The position numbers and the translations under genes were made by a program. Positions 25,453 to 32,333 of a stretch of 48,860 nt of DNA are shown here, one piece after another (the stretch's first letter is position 1; every line of letters starts with the position of its first letter). The DNA lies in assembly GCA_919902495.1 (NCBI GenBank), contig CAKKRC010000031.1, forward strand, positions 1-48,860, in the 5' to 3' direction. Under the pieces are notes generated by a model. The model was given only the letters and a program-made list of their open reading frames with translations. It had not been told where the DNA came from and made no database searches. The DNA is from Nitrospiria bacterium (lineage in GTDB: Bacteria > Nitrospirota > UBA9217).

Positions 25453-26340
25453 CTACTCCAGGAACTTGTTCACCGACACGAGTCCGCCCACGAAGCCGAG
25501 GGCCCCTCCCCCGCCGATCATATAGGCGATCACCGGGGTCGGAAGGAAGTCCAGACCGGCCGGGCCCGAGAGAAACAGCACGACCTCCTGGGGCAGTGCA
25601 TGGAACAGGACCGCCAGGATGCCGACGGAGAGGGAGGTCCCCAGGACCACCACCAGCATCCCTTCCACGAGGAACGGCCCCATGATGAACCAGCGGGTGG
25701 CGCCGATCCATTGCATCAGCTCGATCTCCTGCCCCCGGGAATAGAGGGCGAGGCGGACCGAGTTCGATATGATGAAGACCACCGTAACGCCAAGGAGGAC
25801 CGCCAGGGCAATGCCGCCGTAGGTCACCAGCTTGAGCATCCGCTCCAGGACGGCCACTCCCTGCCTGCCGTAGGACACGTCCTCGACGCCGAAATACTTC
25901 GAGAACTTCTTCGTCAGCGCCTCCATCTTCGCGGCATCGGCATACTTCGCGTCGACGGTCACTTCGTAGGAATCGGGGAGCGGGTTCTCTCCCAGCCCCT
26001 CCATGAGCGCCTCCTGCCCCTTGAGCTCCTTCTTGAGCATGGCCAGCGCCTCGGCCTTCGGCAGAAAGACCGCCTTCTTCACGCCGGGCTCGGCCTTCAG
26101 CCGGGTGAAGATGAAATCCTTTTCCTGATCGGTCAGTCCGTCCTTCAGGTACACCGATACTTCGAGCCGCTCGCCCATGGCGCCGACCGCGGACTGGAGG
26201 TTCAGAAAGACGACCAGGAAGAACCCGACGATGAGCATGGCCATGCTGATGGTGCCCGTGGCCAGGAGGTTCACCAGGCTGTTGGCCCGGAGCCCGTGAT
26301 ACGCTTCGATGACGGTATAGATCGGTCCGTATCCTCTCAT
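25453..26340 (-). CDS. ftsX: Cell division ABC transporter permease FtsX
   Basis: 295 residues. A first helix (ISMAMLIVGFFLVVFLNL) is followed by a large periplasmic domain of about 100 residues (EVSVYLKDGLTDQEKDFIF, GVEDVSYGRQGVAVLERML) and then three helices (YGGIALAVLLGVTVVFIISN, FLVEGMLVVVLGTSLSVGIL, VIAYMIGGGGALGFVGGLV). This is the FtsX layout. With FtsE it transmits ATP hydrolysis across the inner membrane to EnvC. It overlaps ftsE by four bases (ATGA). Confidence 0.95.
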   Translation of the reverse strand: MRGYGPIYTVIEAYHGLRANSLVNLLATGTISMAMLIVGFFLVVFLNLQSAVGAMGERLEVSVYLKDGLTDQEKDFIFTRLKAEPGVKKAVFLPKAEALAMLKKELKGQEALMEGLGENPLPDSYEVTVDAKYADAAKMEALTKKFSKYFGVEDVSYGRQGVAVLERMLKLVTYGGIALAVLLGVTVVFIISNSVRLALYSRGQEIELMQWIGATRWFIMGPFLVEGMLVVVLGTSLSVGILAVLFHALPQEVVLFLSGPAGLDFLPTPVIAYMIGGGGALGFVGGLVSVNKFLE

Positions 26341-27050
26341 CGCGAAGATGGCTCCTGCTTGAATTTGGCGGCGGCCTTGTCCAGCACGGGGTCCTTTGTA
26401 TCGCTCATGATCTTCCCGCGCTCCATGGCGACGATCCGGCGCTGCATCTTCTGCACCGTCTCCCAGTCGTGGGTGGCCACGATCACCGTTGTGCCTTTCA
26501 TGTTGATGTCCTTGAACAGACGGAAGACATCCTGGCCGCTCTGGGGGTCCAGGTTGCCCGTGGGCTCGTCGGCCAGCAGGATCTGGGGCTCGTTGACCAG
26601 TGCGCGGGCGATGGCCACCCGCTGCTGTTCGCCGCCCGACAGCTTGAGCGGCGTGAGGTGCTCCTTCTTCTCCATGCCCACTTTCTTCAGGGACAGCAAG
26701 GCGCGGCGCTCGATGTCGCCGTGCGGCGCGCCGATGACCTTGAGGGCCAGCGCGATGTTCTCGAACACGGTCTTGTGCGGAAGCAGCTTGTAATCCTGGA
26801 AGACGAAGCCCATGTTGCGGCGAAGATAGGGGATGCTGGAGGAGTTGAGCCGGAAGGTGTTCATCCCCTGGATGATGATCTGTCCCTCGTCCGCGTGCTC
26901 GGCGCAGAAAAGGACCTTCAGGAGCGTGGTCTTTCCGGCGCCGCTGGGACCGGTGACGAAAACGAACTCGCCCTTGTCCACGCTGACGGTTATTTCACGC
27001 AGTGCCGGGATGCCTTCGAATATTTTGCTGACCCGATAGAGATGGATCAT
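26337..27050 (-). CDS. ftsE: Cell division ATP-binding protein FtsE
   Basis: 237 residues. Walker A GPSGAGKTT (34-42), Q-loop FVFQDYKLLPHKTVFEN, signature LSGGEQQRVAIARALV, Walker B ILLADEPTGNLDP and the switch VATHDWE are all present. FtsE drives FtsX and so controls septal wall hydrolysis through EnvC. It is the first gene of the ftsE-ftsX-envC-ctpA run, which reads right to left. Confidence 0.96.
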   Translation of the reverse strand: MIHLYRVSKIFEGIPALREITVSVDKGEFVFVTGPSGAGKTTLLKVLFCAEHADEGQIIIQGMNTFRLNSSSIPYLRRNMGFVFQDYKLLPHKTVFENIALALKVIGAPHGDIERRALLSLKKVGMEKKEHLTPLKLSGGEQQRVAIARALVNEPQILLADEPTGNLDPQSGQDVFRLFKDINMKGTTVIVATHDWETVQKMQRRIVAMERGKIMSDTKDPVLDKAAAKFKQEPSSR

Positions 27051-27052
27051 GA

Positions 27053-27187
27053 GGAAAATCTCAAATTACATGTTCCAAATCCCAAACAAATTCCAAATAC
27101 GAAGCTCCAAGCACCGAAACGTTTGGACATTGAAGTTTGGTCATTGGAGCTTATTTGTATTTTGGAGCTTGTTATTTGGAATTTCAA
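27053..27187. repeat. Dyad repeat of CAAATTCCAAAT type
   Basis: CCCAAACAAATTCCAAATAC and similar runs at the left are complementary to runs such as GGAGCTTGTTATTTGGAATT at the right. AT-rich and palindromic overall, it fills the spacer between ftsE and the transketolase gene. Confidence 0.75.
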
Positions 27188-27196
27188 TCCAGTGCC

Positions 27197-28150
27197 TTAT
27201 CGTTTCTTTTTCTTAATTGCCTCTTTCACGCCGTCGCAGATGTCCGCCGCCGACAGCTTGTAATGCTTCAGCAGGCTGTCCGATTCGCCGGAGGTGCCGA
27301 ACTGGTCCTTGACCCCGATGCGCACGAGCGGCGCCGGTGACGATTCGGCCAGGACCTCGGCCACGGCGCTGCCCAGGCCGCCGATGATGGAATGCTCTTC
27401 CGCGGTGACGATGGCGCCGCAGCGCTTTGCCGCGGCCTTTACCGCTTCGTCGTCCAGCGGCTTGATGGTGGACATGTTGATGACGCCCGCGTCGATGCCC
27501 TCGCCCAAGAGCGTCTCCCGCGCCTTCAAGGCCTCGGCGACCAGGATGCCTGTTGCGATGATGGCAACGTCCTTTCCTGCATGGAACACGTGGGCCTTGC
27601 CGATCCGGAACCGGTAGTCCGGGCCGAAGAGGACCGGCACCTTGTTCCGTCCGGTGCGCACGTAGCAGGGTCCCTTGTGTTCGGCAACTGCCTCGATGGC
27701 CAGCGTCGTCTCCACGCCGTCCGCGGGGACGATGACGGTCATGTTGGGAAGCACCCGCATCACCGCGATGTCTTCGAGCGACTGGTGCGACCCGCCGTCC
27801 TCGCCCACCGTCACGCCGGCGTGACTGGCCACGATCTTCACGCTCAGGTTCGGATAGCAGATGGACTGCCGGATCTGCTCCCAGGCCCGGCCCGTCGCGA
27901 ACACCGCGAACGTGCTCGCGAACGGCAGCTTCCCGCCGATGGCAAGGCCGGCGGCAGTGCCCATCATATCCTGCTCGGCGATGCCGATGTTGAAGAACCG
28001 CTCGGGGAAGGCCTTGGCGAACTTGGAGGTCTTCGTCGATCCCGACAGGTCGGCGTCCAGCACCACCACGTCGTCCCGTTTCTTTCCGAGGGCGACCAGC
28101 GCGTCCCCGTATGCATCTCTCGTCGCTATCTTCTGTTGTGCCTGGCTCAC
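27197..28150 (-). CDS. Transketolase, C-terminal subunit
   Basis: 317 residues from a GTG at 28150 behind GGGAGGAAAT. It contains the pyrimidine-binding domain of TPP enzymes (DALVALGKKRDDVVVLDADL, GIAEQDMMGTAAGLAIGG, SHAGVTVGEDGGSHQSLEDI) and the C-terminal domain (KDVAIIATGILVAEALKAR, AEEHSIIGGLGSAVAEVL). It supplies the half of the active site that pairs with the N-terminal subunit encoded just upstream. Together they transfer two-carbon units between sugar phosphates in the non-oxidative pentose phosphate pathway. Split transketolases are common in Nitrospirota, Firmicutes and archaea. Confidence 0.95.
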   Translation of the reverse strand: MSQAQQKIATRDAYGDALVALGKKRDDVVVLDADLSGSTKTSKFAKAFPERFFNIGIAEQDMMGTAAGLAIGGKLPFASTFAVFATGRAWEQIRQSICYPNLSVKIVASHAGVTVGEDGGSHQSLEDIAVMRVLPNMTVIVPADGVETTLAIEAVAEHKGPCYVRTGRNKVPVLFGPDYRFRIGKAHVFHAGKDVAIIATGILVAEALKARETLLGEGIDAGVINMSTIKPLDDEAVKAAAKRCGAIVTAEEHSIIGGLGSAVAEVLAESSPAPLVRIGVKDQFGTSGESDSLLKHYKLSAADICDGVKEAIKKKKR

Positions 28151-28193
28151 ATTTCCTCCCGCGCGATTCCGGATTTATGCCCTGCTGTTCAAA

Positions 28194-28222
28194 TCCGCAA
28201 TCCGCAATTCGCAATCCGCAAT
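28194..28222. repeat. Short CGCAAT tandem repeat
   Basis: The string ATCCGCAATCCGCAATTCGC and its continuation repeat a 7-mer about four times in the spacer between the transketolase halves. Confidence 0.7.
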
Positions 28223-28227
28223 AAAAG

Positions 28228-29067
28228 TTATTTACACACCGCCTCATCCAGTTCCTTCAGCGCCATCTCGAGCTCTTCCTTCGACGGCGTCGTTCCGTGG
28301 AACTCGACCTTCCCTTCGAAGCACTTCGAGCCCTTGCCCTTCACCGTGCGGCACACAATGGCCGAGGGTTTCCCCTTCACGGTCTCGGCCTTGTCCAGCG
28401 CCGCAACGATCTGCGCCATGTCATGGCCGTCGATGTCCTGGACGTCCCAGCCGAAGGCGCGCCATTTGTCCGCGATGGGCTCCACGCCCATGACCTTCGC
28501 CACCGGCCCGTCGATCTGGAGACCGTTGTTGTCCACGAGGATGCAGAGGTTGTCCAGCTTGTAGTGGGCGCCGGTCATGGCCGCCTCCCAGATCTGGCCC
28601 TCCTGCAGTTCGCCGTCGCCGAGCACCGCGTACACCCGGTTGGTCGCCTTGTTCAGCTTGTGCGCCAGCGCGACGCCGCAGGCAACGGACAGTCCCTGGC
28701 CCAGTGACCCCGTGGAGATCTCCACGCCCGGCAGGTACTTGCTGTCCGGATGGCCCTGGAGCCGCGAGCCCAGCTTGCGAAGCGTGCAGAGCTCGGAAGT
28801 CTCGATGAATCCCGCGTGCGCCAGGGTCGTGTACAGGACCGGCGCCGCGTGGCCCTTTGACAGGATGAAGAAGTCGCGCCCCTTCCAGTCCGGCTTCTTG
28901 GGATCGTACTTCATCTTGGCGAAATAGAGCGCGGTCATGATGTCCGTGGCGGACAGGCTGCCGCCGGTGTGGCCCGAGCCGCAGCCGTGCAGCGTCTTCA
29001 CGATGTCGATGCGTATCCGCCGCGCGCGGTCCTTCAGGGCCGCCATTTGTGCTTCGTTCACTGCCAT
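28228..29067 (-). CDS. Transketolase, N-terminal subunit
   Basis: 279 residues from the ATG at 29067 behind GGGGAGGAAC. It carries the TPP pyrophosphate-binding domain: GCGSGHTGGSLSATDIMTAL, FILSKGHAAPVLYTTLA, GSLGQGLSVACGVALA and the metal/TPP motif VLGDGELQEGQIWEAAM ending in ILVDNNGLQIDG. It is the partner of the C-terminal subunit encoded 77 bases downstream, and the two make one functional enzyme. Confidence 0.96.
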   Translation of the reverse strand: MAVNEAQMAALKDRARRIRIDIVKTLHGCGSGHTGGSLSATDIMTALYFAKMKYDPKKPDWKGRDFFILSKGHAAPVLYTTLAHAGFIETSELCTLRKLGSRLQGHPDSKYLPGVEISTGSLGQGLSVACGVALAHKLNKATNRVYAVLGDGELQEGQIWEAAMTGAHYKLDNLCILVDNNGLQIDGPVAKVMGVEPIADKWRAFGWDVQDIDGHDMAQIVAALDKAETVKGKPSAIVCRTVKGKGSKCFEGKVEFHGTTPSKEELEMALKELDEAVCK

Positions 29068-29196
29068 GGATCGTTCCTCCCCGGAAAATGGGTTCTGTGC
29101 CTGCAATAAAAGAACACGAGTGAGACCTCAGCCCGTGTTCGAATGTAGTGCTTGATGCCTCGCCAGGAAGGTGTTGTTCCTGACTCCTGACATTAT

Positions 29197-29625
29197 CTAC
29201 TTGTTCTTCGCCTTGTCATCCTGCACCAGGAACTCAAGGATGATATCGTCAAGGCTCTTTTCTTTGATCTCCTCAGGCTTGGGCGGAGGAGGAGGCGCCT
29301 TTTTCACTTCCGGCGCGGGCTGGGCCGGGGCAGCGGCTTTCGGGGCTGGTTCTTCATGGTGCGGGGCATTGACATTGACCTCGAGCTTGTTCTGCATGAG
29401 GTCGCGGATCATCTGCTTGTGCTGCTCCATCATCAGCTCGCGCACGACGTCATCGAGGCAGTCGGCCTTGAGTATGTCGGCGTAACTGGTCTTGCGCGAG
29501 GCGAGAATGGCCCCCTGGTGGTACATCAGCGAGGTGATGAACGGGCTGTGGACGCCGCCGTCCTCGGTCTGGCAATGGTAGATCTTGCCGTCGAACTTGA
29601 AGTCCGTATTGTATCCTGTCAGCAT
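29197..29625 (-). CDS. Conserved protein of unknown function with Pro/Ala linker
   Basis: 142 residues. The start is placed at the ATG at 29625 (LTGYNTDFKFDGKIYHCQTE); no Shine-Dalgarno precedes it, and a strong promoter ends nine bases upstream, so the message is probably leaderless. Residues 1-80 form a conserved-looking beta-then-helix domain (GVHSPFITSLMYHQGAILAS, DILKADCLDDVVRELMMEQH). A linker rich in Pro and Ala (PAPKAAAPAQPAPE) leads to a short C-terminal helix (LDDIILEFLVQDDKAKN). No function is known. The layout of a small domain plus tether plus terminal helix suggests an adaptor. Confidence 0.75.
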   Translation of the reverse strand: MLTGYNTDFKFDGKIYHCQTEDGGVHSPFITSLMYHQGAILASRKTSYADILKADCLDDVVRELMMEQHKQMIRDLMQNKLEVNVNAPHHEEPAPKAAAPAQPAPEVKKAPPPPPKPEEIKEKSLDDIILEFLVQDDKAKNK

Positions 29626-29634
29626 AGCCGTGGT

Positions 29635-29663
29635 ATTATACTGGTACCCCCTTGAAGTTGCAA
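29635..29663 (-). promoter_or_regulatory. Promoter of the 29625 gene
   Basis: TTGCAA (29663-29658), exactly 17 bases, TATAAT (29640-29635). The predicted start is within a few bases of the ATG. Confidence 0.7.
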
Positions 29664-29674
29664 GGGCTTTTCGC

Positions 29675-29703
29675 TTGACAGGACCGGTGCTTGGTGTTAA
29701 TTT
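29675..29703 (+). promoter_or_regulatory. Promoter of the tRNA-Leu gene
   Basis: TTGACA (29675-29680), 17 bases, TAATTT (29698-29703), placing the start just before the mature 5' end at 29712. It is divergent from the promoter at 29635-29663. Confidence 0.7.
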
Positions 29704-29711
29704 GTGCCCGT

Positions 29712-29798
29712 GCCGGCGTGGTGAAACTGGTAGACGCAGAGGACTCAAAATCCTCCGGGGGCAACTCCATGTCGGTTCGATTCCGACCGCCGGCACCA
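29712..29798 (+). tRNA. tRNA-Leu (anticodon CAA)
   Basis: 87 bases. The acceptor strands GCCGGCG and CGCCGGC pair fully and are followed by A and an encoded CCA. The anticodon stem GAGGA/TCCTC holds the loop CTCAAAA, giving anticodon CAA, which reads UUG. A long variable arm (CGGGGGCAACTCCATG) is typical of class II Leu tRNA, and the T arm has TTCGATT. Confidence 0.97.
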
Positions 29799-29881
29799 AA
29801 TAATGCATCTCAATGATCGGCTACTATGCCGATCATTTTTATTTCAGGCGGTCAGAATCAAACAAGTATCATGAAAGAAAG

Positions 29882-29912
29882 AAAAAGCCGCTGAGCTGGC
29901 CAGCGGCTTTTT
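29882..29912. terminator. Bidirectional terminator between tRNA-Leu and the HigA gene
   Basis: A 12-bp stem AAAAAGCCGCTG with its complement and a 7-nt loop serves the convergent tRNA and antitoxin transcripts. Confidence 0.9.
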
Positions 29913-29954
29913 TCTTCATACAGGATATTTCCTATGCACGACTAAATATTTCTC

Positions 29955-30251
29955 TCAACTTGCCTTCTTGAGCGCCGTAACGGGTTTGTGCTTCTTCTGG
30001 GCGTGCCACAGGTCCCAGTCCCGCTGCAGGTTCAGCCAGAACTCCGGGCCGGTTCCGAATGTTTCTCCCAGCGCAAGGGCGGAACTCGCTGAGATTCCCC
30101 GCCTGCCGTTCACGATCTCGTTCAACCGCGCCCAGGTCCAGCCGAGGTGCCTGGCAAGAGCAGCCTGTTTCAAGCCCATGGGCTCAAGGAACTCCTTGAG
30201 CAACATCTCACAGGGGATCGTGGGCGGTCTTTTCTTCGGCAGCATCTCCAT
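29955..30251 (-). CDS. HigA-type antitoxin / addiction module antidote
   Basis: About 98 residues from an ATG at 30251; a TTG at 30266 and an ATG at 30245 are alternatives. It has the HigA pattern RPPTIPCEMLLKEFLEPMGL, then the helix-turn-helix LARHLGWTWARLNEIVNGRR, then ALALGETFGTGPEFWLNLQ. It is the third gene of the operon, after a toxin and an XRE antitoxin, and no second toxin gene is visible. It may have lost its HigB partner or act as an extra repressor. Confidence 0.85.
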   Translation of the reverse strand: MEMLPKKRPPTIPCEMLLKEFLEPMGLKQAALARHLGWTWARLNEIVNGRRGISASSALALGETFGTGPEFWLNLQRDWDLWHAQKKHKPVTALKKAS

Positions 30252-30274
30252 CCACTCCGGCTTCAATACAAGAT

Positions 30275-30562
30275 TTAAGCTGTCTTCCTTGCCTTCAGCG
30301 TGATGATCAGCTCGGCGTCCAGGGCTTTTGCTATCTTCTTGAGCGTTGCTAGGTTCGGCAGACCATGCGTCAGCCCTTCAATGCGGGCGATCGTGGGCTG
30401 GGGCATGCCTGTCCTTTTAGCGACATCCTGCTGCGTCATTTTCTTTTTAAGCCGCTGGTTGATGATGCTCCGCGCAAGTTCATACTCGGGCAGCAGTTTT
30501 TCATGAGCGACCTTGACCGCCTTGTCCTTGAGAAGTTCTTTTTTGTGCGTTTTGTAATTCAT
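30275..30562 (-). CDS. XRE-family antitoxin
   Basis: 95 residues. The C-terminal two thirds are a helix-turn-helix domain (KKKMTQQDVAKRTGMPQPTI, EGLTHGLPNLATLKKIAKAL). The N-terminus is Lys-rich and may contact the toxin. It follows the toxin gene by 8 bases, as in HigBA-type systems where the toxin comes first. It should neutralise the upstream toxin and repress the shared promoter. Confidence 0.88.
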   Translation of the reverse strand: MNYKTHKKELLKDKAVKVAHEKLLPEYELARSIINQRLKKKMTQQDVAKRTGMPQPTIARIEGLTHGLPNLATLKKIAKALDAELIITLKARKTA

Positions 30563-30570
30563 GTTTTTGC

Positions 30571-30924
30571 CTATCCCCTTCCGGAAAGATATTCCTTCAT
30601 CCGTTTCTTCGCTATCTCGATCTCACGGTGAGGCGTCTTGTCGGTCTTTTTTGTGAATCCGTGCAGGAGAATCAGTTTCCTGCCGGTAAATGCAAAATAG
30701 AAGATGCGATGTATGTTCTGTTTGTCCTTGATCCGTATCTCGAAAAGCTTTCGCGTGCCGGTAATGGGCTTCACATAGGGCTCCCGCACGTTCAGCCCGT
30801 ACTCTGTGAGAAGGTCCGCAATGAAGATAAACTTCGCTTTGCTGTCCGGCGAAAGAGTGTCGATGAACTCCTTGATCAGAGACCTGCCACCATCGGAAAC
30901 GAAATACTCTATCGCCCATTCCAT
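30571..30924 (-). CDS. RelE/HigB-like toxin (phage Gp49-like)
   Basis: 117 residues. SLIKEFIDTLSPDSKAKFIF, PYVKPITGTRKLFEIRIKD, HRIFYFAFTGRKLILLHGFT and the terminal KKTDKTPHREIEIAKKRMKE match the Gp49/HigB-like branch of the RelE superfamily. Such toxins cleave mRNA on the ribosome. The gene starts seven bases after a TATAAA within the palindromic operator and has no ribosome site, so the first message may be leaderless. Confidence 0.9.
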   Translation of the reverse strand: MEWAIEYFVSDGGRSLIKEFIDTLSPDSKAKFIFIADLLTEYGLNVREPYVKPITGTRKLFEIRIKDKQNIHRIFYFAFTGRKLILLHGFTKKTDKTPHREIEIAKKRMKEYLSGRG

Positions 30925-30930
30925 GATTCA

Positions 30931-30954
30931 GTTTATAGCATTAATGCTATAAAC
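30931..30954. promoter_or_regulatory. 24-bp perfect palindrome, operator/promoter of the toxin-antitoxin operon
   Basis: The half-site GTTTATAGCATT is followed directly by its exact reverse complement. The TATAAA inside the second half on the minus strand can serve as the -10, so antitoxin binding would shut the promoter. Confidence 0.8.
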
Positions 30955-31010
30955 GCAAGCAAAAAGCAGGAAGAAGATACGGTAATTGGCAGGATCTCAA
31001 GACTTAAAGA

Positions 31011-31042
31011 AAAGGCCCCCGGAGAATACCCGAGGGCCTTGA
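31011..31042 (-). terminator. Terminator after the interrupted lipoprotein gene
   Basis: AAGGCCC pairs with GGGCCTT, with an inner CGG/CCG helix, followed on the minus strand by TTTTCTTT. Confidence 0.8.
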
Positions 31043-31088
31043 TGATTTCGCTGCCTGTCCTAGCATTATTCCCTATCAGGCTGTCATA

Positions 31089-32081
31089 TTATGTGGGACC
31101 GGCACATCCACCTTGATAGATATTTTCAACGAAGTCAGCAACTGTGAGATCGGCGCCGCTGACCGTGATCGCCTGAGTTAGAGGACTGAATGCGTACTCT
31201 GTGGGACGAGGACAGCTCCCTGTACTGAAGTGGTTCGGCCCAACGGTATAGGTTCCGTTTGGAATACCGCTAAAGGCATAATTGCCGCCTGCGTCGGTGG
31301 TTACGCTGATCCAAATTGTATAGCCTGGATTATTCAATCATACGGTAACGCCCTGGAGAATAAACGGGGCCGTAGTAACAAATGCACCGGCAGTTCCCTG
31401 TATGATTTTTCCTGAGACATTGTACGCATTCGTTGTCGTAACGGTCGTCACAAAATTGACTCCGGTGATATCCGCGCTGCTGATCGTGACCGGCCGGCTC
31501 GAAGGAGCAAAACTGTAGGTCGTGAGCGTATGGAGGACGGCGTCATAGATTGAATTCTTGCCGGGTGTCACCGTGTAATCCCCGGGCACAGCACTGTAGG
31601 TGTAGTTGCCGCTCCCATCGGTCGTTGCCGTAAGGGAAGAGGCAAGACCCGGCCCGGACAGCGTCATGGTCACCCCGGCGGTCCCAACGGCGGACCCGTC
31701 TGCAACGTTGCCTGAAAGACCGTAGGCATTCTCACTGACGACATTGGCTGCCACGGCATTGGCGTAATTGATCGCAATATTCTGGCTTGCCGGGGTGAAT
31801 CTATAATTCGCCCGCGATGCCGTGACCATATAGTACCCATTCGCCAGGCCGGAAAAACCGTACGCTCCGCCGGCACCCGTTGTCGTGGTCCTTGTTCCGC
31901 CGCCGGACAAGGTGATCAAGATCCCCTGCGGGTCGGTTCCGGTTACCGTGCCGGACAGCGTATAGGTAGGATTGGCAGAACTGCTTCCGCCGCCGGCCCC
32001 TCCCCCGCACGACATTACAACTCCTGCCAATATCAGCACGGCGAGACCATGGTGCAGACCGACAGACATCTTTCTCAACAT
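31089..32081 (-). pseudogene. Lipoprotein with carboxypeptidase-regulatory-like repeats, broken by an in-frame TGA
   Basis: The ATG at 32081 follows GGGGAGGA. A lipoprotein signal (HGLAVLILAGVVMSC) precedes Gly/Ser-rich sequence and repeated beta-sandwich modules (YTLSGTVTGTDPQGILITL, GSGNYTYSAVPGDYTVTPG). In the third module a TGA at 31340-31338 interrupts the frame, which continues for 82 more codons with NNPGYTIWISVTTDAGGNY and GIPNGTYTVGP to the stop at 31089. Aligned with the earlier module VTMTLSGPG the TGA replaces a Thr, not a Cys, and no hairpin follows, so this is a nonsense mutation or a base-calling error. The upstream 247 residues could still be made. Confidence 0.75.
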
Positions 32082-32333
32082 TTCATCCTCCCCGGGAACA
32101 CTGCTTCGCGTCAGGCCATGGCAGCGCCTGTATGCAGATTATTATTGTTCTTGATTATCCACCCGGGGACAGTTGCAGGTCAACAATAATAGAAGGTTGT
32201 TCGAAGATTAATGGCAGGAGCTGCACAAAAATACTGTTGTGCGTTACGGTCACACCGCGATCTTACCCGCTCTGGCAGGCGCGTTTCTCCGCGTGCGACC
32301 ACATCGCCCGACGGAACTGATATTCACGCTCCG

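Noticed and set aside
31089-32081. Lipoprotein TGA as a second selenocysteine
   Set aside because: The position aligns to Thr, no Cys pattern is present and no suitable hairpin follows.
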